DNA from: Calliphora vicina
Taxonomy: Eukaryota; Arthropoda; Insecta; Diptera; Calliphoridae
Assembly (NCBI RefSeq): GCF_958450345.1
Contig: NC_088781.1
Coordinates: 124,570,431-124,634,430, forward strand
DNA: 64,000 nucleotides
Direction of reading: 5' to 3'
Shown here: in pieces, positions 20,492-31,012 of the stretch
How positions within the stretch are numbered: position 1 is the stretch's first letter
Layout of the letters: each line of letters begins with the position of its first letter
Notes under the pieces: generated by a model
The model's input: the letters and a program-made list of their open reading frames with translations, nothing else
What the model was told of the DNA's origin: nothing
Database searches by the model: none
Made by a program: the position numbers and the translations under genes

Positions 20492-21117
20492 CTAAAAATC
20501 TATTAGCTCAACTTGAGCTTCGAGTTCGTGGAAGTTTTTCGTATCCTCCATATCATTCATGTGAGCATCTAGTTCGTGGCAAATATGAATGTGATCAATG
20601 ACATCCATGTGAAATTTTAGTTGGTTTATAGCCTGCAACTCCTGCATATCGTATTCCTTTATAGGATCCATTGTGTGAAGGAGCAATTGCTTTGCCAATT
20701 GTTCAAAGTTTCACGATACAAGAACAAATTATAGGGAACGTTCGAAGTTGACTGTCTTCCTGGTTCTAATACTGACTGGGAATCAAATACGCATTGCTTG
20801 TTGAAGGAGTCCAATGATATGCTGCCTTGCTGAAAGTCAAAATCGAATTGAATGCTGTCGTGCTCAAAATCGAATTGGTTGTTGAAATAATCATCTAAGG
20901 ATGTGCAGCCGTTATGCTCAAAATCGTATTGATTGCTGATTTTATTATCTAAGGATGTGCATCCATAGTGCTTAAAATCGAATTGGTTTTTGAAATAATC
21001 ATCTAGGGATATGCAGCCGTCGTACCACAAATTAAAACTAATTGAAATAGTTGTCAGATGATGGCTCGCAATTTTGATCAAAATCCAACTGGAATTTATT
21101 TGTGAATAGGTTGTCAA
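20492..21117 (-). pseudogene. DGCTSLD acidic repeat family, copy 4 (broken)
   Basis: The minus-strand frame from 21117 encodes four to five repeats (YDGCISLDDYFKNQFDF, HNGCTSLDDYFNNQFDFE and variants), then SVLEPGRQSTSNVPYNLFLY and RETLNN. A deletion of roughly 50 bases removes the HHKKTAHRLGYSKEQ part and shifts the frame. The C-terminal region resumes in another frame (20492-20698: YDMQELQAINQLKFHMDVID, HICHELDAHMNDMED, ELEAQVELIDF). The promoter and the first codons before 21117 are partly missing: a GCAAGGATCTACAAATCAAA leader fragment remains, with no TATA box. The same deletion is present in copy 6. Confidence 0.65.
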
Positions 21118-21431
21118 GGTATTGCTTGCAAGGATCTACAAATCAAACTGATGAAGCAAAGCCGAAAATCCATGTTTAGAGCAGAAAGAAGTCAATTGAC
21201 AATGCTTGACTGGCCCTACAATGACGTGATAGGTTGGATATGAAGAGTTTTATTGGAATATTTTTCGCTGTACACAATATCTGATTCGAATTGATGCCCA
21301 AAATATACAAATTTTCACATTTTTAAATAAAAATACACAACAATATATTTTTACTAAATTTTTATTAAAATAAAATTTATTTATATCTTAATAAACTACA
21401 TAATACTAATTATTTAATGATATTTATAGCT
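21118..21431. other. Spacer between copies 4 and 5
   Basis: It holds a remnant of the copy 4 leader (to about 21155) and then AT-rich unique DNA. No separate gene is seen. Confidence 0.35.
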
Positions 21432-22113
21432 TCAATTAAAATAAAAATCTATTAGCTTAAGTTGAGTTTCTAGTTCGTAGAATTTTTTCTTCTCTTCCAT
21501 ATCATTCATGTAGGCATCTAGTTCGTGGCAAATTTGAATCTGATCTATGATATCCATGTGACTTATCAGTTGGTTAGTAGTCTGCAACTCCTGCATATCG
21601 TATTCCGTTATACGATTCATTGAGCGAAGGGGTAATTCTTTTGTCAATTGTTCTTTACTATATCCAAATCGATGAGCAGTCTTTTTGTGGTGCAAAGTTT
21701 GACGATACAAGAACAAATTATAGGGAATATTCGATATTGAATGTTTACCTGTCTCCAATACTGACTGGGATTGATTGCTGCAAGAATAAAATTCGCATTG
21801 GCTTCCTCATAGTCAAAATCGAATTGATTGCCGCCGTGCTCAAAATCAAATTGGTTGTTGAAATAATCATTTGTGTATGTGCAGCCGTCATTCTCGAAAT
21901 TAAATTTTTTGCTGATTTTATTATCTAAGGATGTGCTGCCTTTGTGCTAAAAATCAAATTGATTGCGGAAATAATCAATTTAGGAAGTATCGTCCTACTC
22001 GACGGTACATCCAAATTGAGTGTTGAAATAGTTGTCGGATGATGACTCGCAGCTGTAATCGAAATCAAATTGTAATTGATTTGTGAAGAGATTGTCAATA
22101 TATTGTTCCATTT
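21432..22113 (-). pseudogene. DGCTSLD acidic repeat family, copy 5 (broken, C-terminus open)
   Basis: The start on the minus strand is ATG 22111-22113 (MEQYIDNLFTNQLQFDFDY), preceded by a family promoter. In-frame stops (TAG, TAA, TAG) occur in the repeat region between about 22010 and 21940, and a frame shift lies near 21785. The C-terminal 105 codons (21432-21758) are fully open: NIPYNLFLYRQTLHHKKTAH, then FGYSKEQLTKEL, EYDMQELQTTNQL, HMDIIDQIQICHELDAYMND and ELETQLKLIDF. The openness of this part here and in copy 8 suggests the C-terminal region has been under stronger constraint, or decayed later, than the repeats. No start codon directly serves it. Confidence 0.65.
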
Positions 22114-22300
22114 TTGAAATTAAGATTGTTTAATGACAATAATTTTAGTTTAAAAATTCTTAAGTGTTTGCAATGATTTACAAATCAAACTGATGCTAAT
22201 TTACTAAATTTCCATCTGTATATACTGAAAATTTGATGGACGACAGTTACCGCAGGTATTTGTAATATGTCTCGAATATTGGTCTCTTGTTGTAAAATAA
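22114..22300 (-). promoter_or_regulatory. Promoter region of DGCTSLD-family copy 5
   Basis: On the minus strand: CAGTATATACAGATGG (TATA, about 22216-22230), then GCATCAGTTTGATTTG with an Inr-type TCAGTT at about 22188-22196, then GCAAACACTTAAGAATTTTT and a leader to the ATG at 22113. Spacing matches copies 1 and 3. Confidence 0.55.
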
Positions 22301-22985
22301 AAAATGAAATACAAACTCCTTATTGGACAAAGTATTTTATGTTTGGATTAATTTGCTAAATTCCCTAGTCTTATTGTAATATCTGTAATGAGAAAACATA
22401 TGACAGAATGAAGGCTATTGAGCGTCAATTTTACCCGAACAGTCAATAAACGATCTATACGTAGTCTGCTATTTCGATCTAGTCACCTCAGTATTATCAG
22501 GTTCAGTGTCCTCAGAGGTCGCCAAATAATTTAAACATATCTCATATGTCGACTTAAAATGGACCCATACCAAAATACATAAAAACACTTTTCTTTTATA
22601 AAATTCACTGCACTTTTCTATAAAGAATTCAAATACGCACCTTATTATTTTGTAAATATAGTTATATTCCAAAATATGAAATCGACGAGGATATTTGGGG
22701 AAAGTACCCAAAAAATGGAGATCCTTTAATGAAGAAAGAAAGGAGATAAAAATTAATTTTTGCTCTCGGTTCTAATTTAACCGGCACGAAGGACCAAATG
22801 TTTGTAAGTGAAATAAAATGAAATAAAATGCAGCGTTTAAAATTTTGTTTATATTAGAAATAAACATCTGTATTAAATATTATTGAAAAGTATACAATTT
22901 ATATTTAAAATGAATTATGATGTTTGTTAGTTGATCTTGAGTCAAACTCTTACTGTTATGACATCTTTATGTCAGATATTCTGCT
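22301..22985. other. Intergenic, nothing supported
   Basis: This stretch is unique in the window. The minus-strand 80-codon frame at 22469-22711 has no recognised motif and no splice or promoter support. Confidence 0.35.
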
Positions 22986-22989
22986 GCAA

Positions 22990-23628
22990 TTTATAAGTAA
23001 ATCAAAATATTCACAAATCAATTCCACTTGGATTTTGATCAAAACTGCGAGTCATCATAAGGCAATTATTTCTCCACTGAATTTAGTTTTAATTTGGAGT
23101 ACACGGCTACACATCCTTAGAGGATTATTTCAAAAATCAATTCGATTTTGAACAGGACGGATGCACAGCCATAGATAATAAAGTCGGCAATCAATACGAT
23201 TTTGCGCATAACCGCTGCACATCCTTAGATGATTATTTCAACAATCAATTCGATTTTGAGCACGACGGCAACCAATTACATTTAGACTCTGAGCAAGGCA
23301 GCATATCAACAAAATATGTGAATTTGATTCATGATGCAAATAATCCCAGTTAGTTTTTGAACCAAGAAAACAGTCAACTCCGAACGTTCTCTATAATTTG
23401 TTCTTGTATCGTGAAACTTTGAACAATTTGTAAAGGAATTTCTCCTTCACTCAATGGATCCTATAAAGGAATACGATATGCAGGAGTTGCAGGCTATTAG
23501 CCAGCTGAAATCTCAAGTGGATGTCATTGATCAGATTCAAATTTGCCGCGAACTAGATGCTCCATGAATGAGATGAAAAACTTCCACGAACTCGAAGATC
23601 AACCTGAACTAATTGATTTAGGAATATA
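22990..23628 (+). pseudogene. DGCTSLD acidic repeat family, copy 6 (broken, 5' missing)
   Basis: The plus-strand copy begins within the first repeat (ATTCACAAATCAATTCC at 23010), so promoter and start codon are absent. It shows TAA in place of a Ser/Asp codon pair near 23058, a TAG near 23116, a stop in the linker (GTTAGTTTTTG near 23348), and the same deletion after RETLNN as copy 4, then a TAA near 23432. The C-terminus (EYDMQELQAISQLKSQVDVI) ends at LIDL near 23620 with small indels. Shared lesions with copy 4 indicate one was copied after decay had begun. Confidence 0.6.
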
Positions 23629-23781
23629 TTTTAATTTAATTGTAGCTGAAAATATCATTAAATAATTAAATAAACACAAAAACTGTCCAAAAATTAATTA
23701 AAGATACAAATTTATAAATTTTGGATTTTATTTTCAACCAAGTTCTATTAAGCAATACCGCTGAGCATAATTCGAGTCGAG
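23629..23781. other. AT-rich spacer
   Basis: 3' flank of copy 6 and unique AT-rich DNA. No feature is seen. Confidence 0.35.
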
Positions 23782-24758
23782 GCAAGGACTGGGCCCGACC
23801 ATATAATACTAAATAAAAGAGCAAAAACATTTTTCTTTTAAAATTTCAATAATTTATATTCGTGAATGATTTTCGGAAGTGGGCTTTATATGGGGGCTAT
23901 GACCAATTATTGACCGCTCACCTTGAAATTAGGTCGTGTGATTTATGTCTATAGCCTAGTACTCTGTTCATATTTGCGAAAAATTATGGTTTTTTCATGC
24001 GAAAAATGTTACATACTGTTTGACAGCTAGCTGTTCGTGCGAAAGAAGTGCTGCGTATGTTATTTCGTGTGGAAAATTAAGGATGTATTTCACATGTTTT
24101 CCACAATAAAAACAGAGTACTGCTTTTGCGAAATTATTTCGCATATATTTCATTCCAAATATTTTATATGTAGTTTGACAGCATTTCGCACGAAATTTTG
24201 AACAGAGTACCTAGCTTATATGAAAGTCTACTATGTTGAATTTTGTGAGTATACCAACATTTTTATGCGATTTATGCACGTTTAAGTGATTTTCGGAAGC
24301 GGGTCTATATGGGAGCTATGACTAATTATGGACCGATCGTAACAAAATTTGGTGACATGAATTTTGTATATATAAAAATTATTTGGAGCGCAACTTGTGT
24401 AGATACATTTATAAATTAAACATTTATGACCGATAAAGTCCAATTTCGGAAGGACATTTGTATGGGGGCTAGGTGAAATAATGGACCGATTTCAGCCAGT
24501 TTCAATAGGCTTGGTCCTTGGGGCGAAAAAATAATATGCACCAAATTTGATCGAAATATCTTCAAAATTGCGACCTGTACTGTGCGCACAAGGTTTACAT
24601 TGACAGCCAGACGGACGGACGTCGTTTAGTCGACTCAGAAAGTGATTCTAAGTCGATCGGTATACTTTAAGGTGGGTGTTAGACTAATCATTTTTCTAAG
24701 CGTCACAAACATCTGCACAAACGCATAATACCCACCCCACTATGGTGGTGTAGGGTAT
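23782..24758 (-). mobile_element. DINE-1-like element type 1 (copy 2), interrupted by a MITE
   Basis: The left end is a degenerate form of the 3' hairpin (GACTGGGCCCGACC) followed by ATATAATACTA. The right end is TATGGTGGTGTAGGGTATA at 24740-24759. Internal phrases match 33698-34446 closely. A 263-bp MITE is inserted at 23954-24216, and the GACGGACGG microsatellite is short here (24605-24625). Confidence 0.7.
23954..24216. mobile_element. MITE with TACTCTGTTCA inverted repeats, TATA duplication
   Basis: Left GCCTAGTACTCTGTTCA and right (in reverse) AGCTAGGTACTCTGTTCA are inverted. TATA stands at both outer edges (23950-23953 and 24217-24220). Comparison with uninterrupted copies (TATGTCTATATGAA) shows that exactly one TATA plus the 263 bp was added. 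The interior has further inverted pairs around TTCGCACGAAA and TTTCGCATG. Non-coding. The superfamily is uncertain: TATA could be a 4-bp duplication or two TA-type steps. Confidence 0.7.
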
Positions 24759-25675
24759 AAATATATCCTGACTAGGATTCAACGACTTTCCAAGTGTTTT
24801 TTTAATGTCTTCTTCAGTGTTTTTAATAGCAACTTCTTCATTTCTGACAAATTTCACAAAAATTATCGAAAAATTTTCAAATGAACCACTTCAAGAAAAG
24901 ACCTATTACAAAATTTTATTATTGATTAGTAATACAAAAGTACCACAAAAATGTTGGTTATACAAAATAATATGATTATTTTGTTCAACTTAATAATGTT
25001 TAACAAATAAATTTTATTATTTATTTGTATCACAAAATAGTTTGATATTACAAAATAAAAAGTTTTTATTTTGTTCTACTAAAAAACATAAATAAAATTC
25101 ATAATCCGACATAAAATTCTTTAAACCAATTTAAATAAATCAATATTTATTTAAAAAACTTTAGAACTGCTGTATTGTTACAGTCGCCTAAAATGTCTCT
25201 TAAAAAATTTACCTATTACTAAAAAAAAGGTAAATTATAAACCGCGAGACTGTTTTTATTTTGATGTTTACTCAATGAAGGTTCGAGTCTAACTAAAATT
25301 TAAAATTATGAAGACAATATTTTGGACCACTACACAATTTAAAAAAATAAATAGCAAGTGGTCCGTTATATTTAAAAACTTTACATACTTTAGCTTACTT
25401 ATACTTAAATAAATAACAATGCATGTACGGACAGAAAGAGTAACAAGATAATTTATATTAACAACAACAACAATACTAGTATGCACTTACTAAGAGACGC
25501 AATATTAACAATAACAACCCTAATGGTAATTGGTACCAACTAGCGTTTGAGCTCCAATTTTATTAAGCATCTCAAAAAGGAACACCCACAAAAGTTTAGT
25601 ACCTTGAAGGTACAAAAGGACGAGAACAGTCGCATGACATACATATGCAAAGAGTTTACTTTGCTAGGATATTTT
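24759..25675. other. Intergenic, nothing supported
   Basis: AT-rich, mostly unique. GGTTCGAGTCT near 25271 looks like a tRNA T-arm but no tRNA fold surrounds it. The minus-strand frame 25289-25486 is not supported. Confidence 0.35.
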
Positions 25676-26034
25676 GAATTTTATATATTAATGACTTAGT
25701 TATCCAGATATAGATCAAAAATAGGCCAAAAATCGAGGTTGTCCCGTTATCTCAGCCATTTGTGGGTCGATTTTCTCGATTTTAAATGGCAACCGAGCCG
25801 GAAGAATTCCCGATATATTGATGTATCAATCATGTTTGTAAGTTTGGGGGCTACAGAAAATTGATTTCAACATACAGCCGAATAGACGAACAGACGGACA
25901 TGTCGATATCGACTTCGCTATCTATAACGATCTAGAATATATATACTTTGTGGTGTCGCAAATGAAAAATGTAGAATTTACAAACGGAATGACAAACTTA
26001 TATATACCCTTGCCACTCGTGGTGAAGGGTATAA
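25676..26034 (-). mobile_element. DINE-1-like element type 3 (copy 2), partial
   Basis: It carries the 5' end in reverse (CCACTCGTGGTGAAGGGTAT at 26014-26033), TATATATACTTTGTGGTGTC, an ACAGACGGACATGTCGATA stretch and the GGCAACCGAGCCGGAAGAAT segment. The 3' hairpin end is missing. Confidence 0.65.
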
Positions 26035-26199
26035 AAATAAAAATAAAAATCTGACAAATATATCTGACAAAAAAATAAAAATCAAAAAATAACAATTATT
26101 TCTGACAAAAGAAAATAAAAGTCAAGAATTTAAAAAGCATGTTATTTTATAAAAATATAGTTGAATACAATCAAAATGGTATGCTTGACTCTCCGATAT

Positions 26200-26600
26200 T
26201 ATCCTGTGATGGCTTTTTTCCTTAGAAATTTCAAGAATAATTATTATTTTCGGTCCCTGTACATAGGTCTTTTCCATGAAAACCTTTTTGGTCTATTAGT
26301 AGGATACGAGTGGGCATAAGAAACTTATGTAGATTCCTTTGAGAGGGTTTTAGTCGCTTAGTGGAATGCGACTGCGATATATATTAAAATAAATGTTTTG
26401 TAAATCAAGATATGCAATTTTTGAAATTTTTTGCAAAATCAAAAACTTTTTTGACTTTTTTCCAAAATGGCCCATTTTTTAATATTTGTTTTTGCTCTAA
26501 GAAAGCTTAGTGGGATATAGTGGAATATATATTAAAATAAATGTTTTAACTCAAAAATAGTATGTCTAGCATTTATAGAAAATATTGTGTATAAAAGTAT
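26200..26600. repeat. Dispersed repeat Rep-5, fragment
   Basis: Phrases around GGTCTATTAG, CGCTTAGTGG, TTGAAATTTTTTGCAAAATC and CAAAATGGCCCATTTTT recur at 41690-42165, 54311-55085, 58395-58580 and 61915-62310. This copy is partial and diverged. Non-coding. Confidence 0.5.
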
Positions 26601-26686
26601 TTTCTAGAGCAAGTATAGTATATCAGTATTTTCTCTAGAAAATATTTTGCCTTTCTGTATAACAGTTTTATCTGTAGAAGCACAAC

Positions 26687-26752
26687 AACAATTTGTTTAG
26701 ACTATCATAATATGACAATATGAAAAAATAGTAAATAGTTTGAATCCCCAAA
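26687..26752. mobile_element. Fragment of the GGTATTCACA MITE
   Basis: Matches the right half of the palindromic MITE at 4009-4248 (ACTATCATAATATGACAATATG, then AATAGTAAATAG and GAATCCCC). The left half is absent. Confidence 0.45.
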
Positions 26753-27633
26753 TATGTTTTGTTAATATTCAAATAAGAACCAAAAAAATGTTTTTTTCAA
26801 TATTTGTTTGATTTTGTGATAGGTCCTATTTTAGTAACATAAATATTTGAGTTTATAAATTTTATGATTGAATACGAAGTTTTTAATTTTATTGTAATAT
26901 TGTATTAACAAGTTGATAAACCGTTCTAAAGTTATATTGAATTGAAGCTGCATAATTTTAAACTATTCTTATATAAAATTTTAATTTTGTGCCTCAAACA
27001 AAACCTTAGCAAATTTCGTATTATTTCGTGTTCTATATTTCAACATACATATTATGTATTTGAAAGAGGTAAATTACGATACCATGTCAGAAAATATCTT
27101 TTACTCCCACATAATAATATTTTGTCTATATTATTAAGTAGACAATTATTTAGTTTTATTTTAACTAAATTATTAAAATGAAGTAATACTTATTATACTA
27201 ATAATATGTAAGCAAAAACAGCATTTAACCTTTAAGCAAAATATATCTATATGCTTAATAATGCTTAATATTTAATTATTCTCATATGCATCAACGCTTG
27301 TTTTATTTTTTATCAAAACATTCTTACAGTTTTTTTTTCTGTGTATGATTACAAATATACTTTAATTTTATTACAATACATTTATGTAAACATATATATA
27401 GAATACACTTAAACATACAAATAATTTGTATTCATGTCTCTACTGTTAATATAGCAAATTACACTAATTGAAAAACAAAATGTTATCTTAAATGAATTTC
27501 TTAATTACCAAATGATTCATACATGTTCTTTTTAAAGAAGAAAATATTTAGAAGATGCTATATATATGTAGAAATAATAAAATAACATAATAGAAAATTA
27601 ATTTTTTTTTAAATATATGTATTTACTAGAAAA
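26753..27633. other. Intergenic, nothing supported
   Basis: About 0.9 kb of AT-rich DNA. A CTGTGTA near 27344 resembles a MITE edge but no partner was found. Confidence 0.35.
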
Positions 27634-27895
27634 CAAGTTAGAGAAATATATTCGGCTGTGCCGAATCTTATATAACATTCAAAAAATTTTTTAAAAATAT
27701 TTTTATTTAAACAAAATTAAATTTTTTTAAAAAAAATTTATTTAAACAAAATTAAAATTGTTTTTTAAAGTCTTTTCCAAAATTTTTTTTTTTTATTTTT
27801 TAAAATTTTTTGGGAAAAAGAATTTTTTGAAAAAAAAAAAAAAAAAATCGGGTTAAAAAATATTTTTCCCGATTTATTATACCCTTGCCACTCAT
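27634..27895 (-). mobile_element. DINE-1-like element type 3 (copy 3), internally deleted
   Basis: The 3' hairpin end (TTCGGCTGTGCCGAATC near 27650) and the 5' edge (TATACCCTTGCCACTC near 27879, degenerate) are present, but most of the body is lost, leaving homopolymer-rich sequence between. Confidence 0.55.
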
Positions 27896-28315
27896 TCTTC
27901 AGAACATCATGCCTAATCGTCAATTCAAGAAGTCCGCTAGATCCAACAACCGTCGTCGTCGCCAATAACACCTCAAACTATGCAGCAACTACAATACAAT
28001 TGTATGTCGCAAATTCCTTGCATTGAACATGAAGGAACGACTATAACCGTGAGCACCCACAAATATTGCAGCAAATTTCACCATACTCTTCTCCATATCA
28101 ACCCTGGGCTTTTAAAAGACTTTGGTATAAGTCCAACTCGCTACAACTCTAGGTTACTCCTGCCAATTATTTGCCAGAGAGTTTTAAACAACATTTTCGG
28201 AATTTGTTTTTGGCGGATCCAATATTTTTTATTTACAGGAAAAGACCTAAGCTTTACCTTGAGCAAAAAAAAAATCAACAAAGATTTTGAAAAGTGTATA
28301 TTTTGAGTTATAAAA
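27896..28315 (+). pseudogene. BEL/Pao-like gag remnant
   Basis: Plus-strand pieces read SRSPLDPTTVVVANN, then CRKFLALNMKER in another frame, then HKYCSKFHHTLLHI. The order (a C-x-KFL segment followed by a C...HHTLLH end) matches BEL/Pao gag/pol junction sequence, as at 14866-15290, but with frame shifts and loss of most Cys residues. After HHTLLH the homology ends. Dead remnant. Confidence 0.5.
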
Positions 28316-28420
28316 CATTTATTGTATTAGATATACAACACGCATCGCACTAAGCGATCAAAAAAGATCTTCAAGGAAAATATCTAAGCTTTCCTTTGAG
28401 AAAAAAGGGGCATTTTGCAA
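28316..28420. repeat. Rep-5 fragment
   Basis: CGCATCGCACTAAGCGATC, then CTTCAAGGAAAATATCTAAG, resembles Rep-5 at 54490-54720. Confidence 0.45.
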
Positions 28421-28650
28421 CAAGTAAGAGACCCTTCACCAAATTATACATTAAAATACAAAATTTAAAATTTTTTTTTTTTTTGAAAATTAAAAAAAAT
28501 AAATTCGATTTTGTTTTTATTTAATTTTTTTCCAATTTTTTTTATAATACAGTGGAGTCGGGTTAGAGTGAACACTTGATAATATGAACTACTGGATAGT
28601 ATGAACACACAATTGTATACATTGCAGACTCTAAACTTTAGAGTCTAAAG

Positions 28651-28895
28651 CAGCGAGCTGCAGTGAGCTCTCAAATGAGCTCACTTGTTTTTATTTTCAC
28701 ATGTACGCAAGCACACACATTGTATAAAAACAGTCAGTCTCGCATGAGCATTGATAGAAGCAGGTTGTGTTACGCTTTTATGTTTGTTTATTTCATTATT
28801 TCAGCTATTTGTTTTTGTTTTTGCCAGAGAATAATTCTCAACTCATACAACTACAATATCTAAAAACTGTAGTGGTGTGAGTTTGCATTTCGCTG
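28651..28895. mobile_element. hAT-like MITE with CAGCGA ends, copy 1
   Basis: 245 bp with ends CAGCGAGCTGCAG and (in reverse) CAGCGAAATGC. Flanks are GTCTAAAG (28643-28650) and CTCTAAAG (28896-28903), an 8-bp duplication with one mismatch. A second copy of identical length at 44357-44601 has a perfect 8-bp duplication. The 66-codon frame inside both copies is part of the MITE and is not a gene. Confidence 0.8.
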
Positions 28896-29126
28896 CTCTA
28901 AAGAGTGAACATCGCTTACCTCTATAGAGTGAACTTTAGTTTTTTTTTGCAAAAAAATTTAAAATCAAAAGTTTTTATTTGTAATTTTTTGTCTATAGGC
29001 AGTTTTGACTCTCATTAGTATTTTTATACCACTTAAACTAAGTTTATTTTTTTACACACATTTTGTATACAACACAATACTATTTGTATTGCTATATAAG
29101 AAAAAATTCTTTCTATAAAAGTTTAG

Positions 29127-29491
29127 CAAGAAATAATTAAAGATATGGACAATGGAGTGGGAGTTACAGTTCTAGCAAATAAATTTGGTGTAGCAAAGTT
29201 CACAATATGTGGCATTAAAAAATACAAAGTGGAATTCTCTGCCACAATAAAAGTGTCGAAAAAATACTCCACAATTGACTTTTAAAGCAGCGATGTAAAA
29301 ATTTGTCAGTGGAGAAATGCTTAAGGCAAAATAAGAAAAAAAATACACGAGCAGTTACACGATCAGGAGGTTTCAATGCAAGCGCAGGCTGGCTTCAAGG
29401 GTATAAAGCAGCAACTCAAGCTGTTCAAAATTTTGCCATTGACTGGGCTGAGAACAATACTAAAGATTATGAAAATATCTTAGTTTTATAA
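29127..29491 (+). pseudogene. pogo/Tigger transposase N-terminal fragment
   Basis: One frame (29127-29285) reads QEIIKDMDNGVGVTVLANKF then GVAKFTICGIKKYK, which matches the first helix-turn-helix of pogo/Tigger and CENP-B-type proteins (a ...LAKKYGVSKSTIxxIKK motif). A second frame (29303-29491) reads FNASAGWLQGYK, the KASxGWLxRFKxR-like motif of the second DNA-binding helix region in the same family. The two parts are out of frame with each other, and the DDE domain is absent. It is therefore a dead transposase fragment inside its own element. Weak alternatives such as a host CENP-B-like gene are excluded by the flanking inverted repeats and TA duplication. Confidence 0.7.
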
Positions 29492-30226
29492 ATTTCGTGA
29501 TTTAGCAGTACAAAAAGCCAAAAATACATGTACAAAACAAGTAAACATTAATGATTTATTTGTCCCTTTATAAAAATATAATAAAATGTACATTTTTGAC
29601 ATAACATTTTATGAATTTTTTATAATTTTTTCAATCTCGATAAAGTGAATTTATTGGATAAAGTGAACAGGCCTTCCTTAATTAGTTCACTCTATCCCGA
29701 CTCCAATGTATTTTAAAAAAATTTAATTTTATTATTTAAAAAAATGTATGACAAAAATTTTTTTTTCTTAGTAATCCAGATATATGTGGATGAAAAATAG
29801 GCCAAAATCGAGGTTGTCCCATTTTTTCTTTAACATAAAAAAATTAAAAAAAAAATATTTTTGAAAATTTAAAAAAAAAAATGTTCGAGTTTTTTTTTAA
29901 TTTTTTTCCAAATTTTTTCCGTATTGTTTTTTAAGTTTTTTCCAAATTTTTTTTTAAGTTTTTGAAAATTTTAATTTTATTATAGTAAAAAAATTCATAT
30001 TTCAGCCATTTGTGGGCCGATTTTCTCGATTTTAAATTGCAACCGATCAGGAAGAATTCCCGATATATTGACGTATCAGTGTTTGTAAGTTATTTTGGGG
30101 GCTACGGAAAGTTGATTTCATTCAACATACAGACGGCCATGGCTATATCGACTTCGCTAAATGTAGAAATTACAAACGGAATGACTAACTTATATATAAC
30201 CTTTCCATTGATGGTGAAGGGTATAA

Positions 30227-31012
30227 AAAAGTCAAAAAAGTTTTTGATTTTGGTCTTGTCTGATTATTACTATAACCAAAGCATGAGTAATAATAAGTAG
30301 ACTACAGCAAAGTGTCAAGGTACACTGAGACAAACTTTGATTATAATCTAAACTATTCAATCATACTATTTTTGAGCTAGAATTTAAATTAATTATTTGA
30401 TTTTTAATATGTATAACTTGGGCCAGAATTGACATTAAGAACTGTTAATATCTTATTTGTTCAGCTCATACATATGCATTGAAAAATGTGTTACTAGTCT
30501 TTGATATTTAACTACAAACAGAAACAGACCAACAAATTTTCTTAACCAAATAAAAGAAACTTTATAAAACAAGGTTACTTTTGACACAAAGTATGCTTAG
30601 AAATTTAATATGAAAAAAAAAAACATTTTAATAAATATTCTAGCATAAAACAAAGTCTTAAGTATATAACACCTATTATCTGTACAGTAAACCTGCATGT
30701 ACGCTCAGGGATAAGAAAACACACATTTACTTACTTAAATATGAAGCAAACATAGAAAAATTAGAAATGGAAATACAAGCATTGTACCAACATTTATACC
30801 TTCTAAGTACTTTAGCCACTCACATACATTATAATAAATTCATACTTGAAAAAGTATTACATACATATACTATTTATGCAGGTGTTTGCATAAATGTTTT
30901 TACTTATTACTTAAATAAATTTACATGCAAAAGTACACTTGACGTGGATATGTACAGTGTACTCATACAGGTTTATATGTGATAAATGTGACTTTTTTTG
31001 TTTGCTGTTACA
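30227..31012. other. Intergenic, nothing supported
   Basis: AT-rich unique DNA. Frames at 30767-30982 lack motifs. Confidence 0.35.

Larger units (their letters stand above)
28550..29708 (+). mobile_element. pogo/Tigger-like element with TA target duplication
   Basis: The ends are CAGTGGAGTCGGGTTAGAGT on the left and, in reverse, CATTGGAGTCGGGATAGAGT on the right, with TA at both edges (28548-28549 and 29709-29710). The subterminal sequence repeats RAGTGAAC/TATGAAC. Inside is a degenerate N-terminal transposase part (29127-29491) and a hAT-like MITE (28651-28895). The DDE catalytic region is deleted, so the copy is non-autonomous and dead. Confidence 0.75.
28421..30226 (-). mobile_element. 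DINE-1-like element type 3 (copy 4), split by a pogo-like element
   Basis: Left part 28421-28549 has CAAGTAAGAGACCCTTCACC (hairpin deleted). Right part 29709-30226 carries AGTAATCCAGATATATG, the CCGATCAGGAAGAATTCCCG segment and the 5' edge GATGGTGAAGGGTATA. The intervening 28550-29708 is a complete pogo-like insertion. The plus-strand frame 30010-30300 lies in the DINE-like sequence and is not a gene. Confidence 0.65.

Noticed and set aside
22469..22711. 80-codon minus-strand frame
   Set aside because: No motif, splice signal or homologous copy; length is within chance for this DNA.
25250..25300. tRNA T-arm-like GGTTCGAGTCT
   Set aside because: No acceptor stem, D-arm or anticodon stem can be drawn around it.
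28663..28863. 66-codon plus-strand frame, repeated at 44389-44589 on the minus strand
   Set aside because: Both frames lie wholly inside two copies of the same 245-bp hAT-like MITE with 8-bp target duplications, so the conservation is that of the element.
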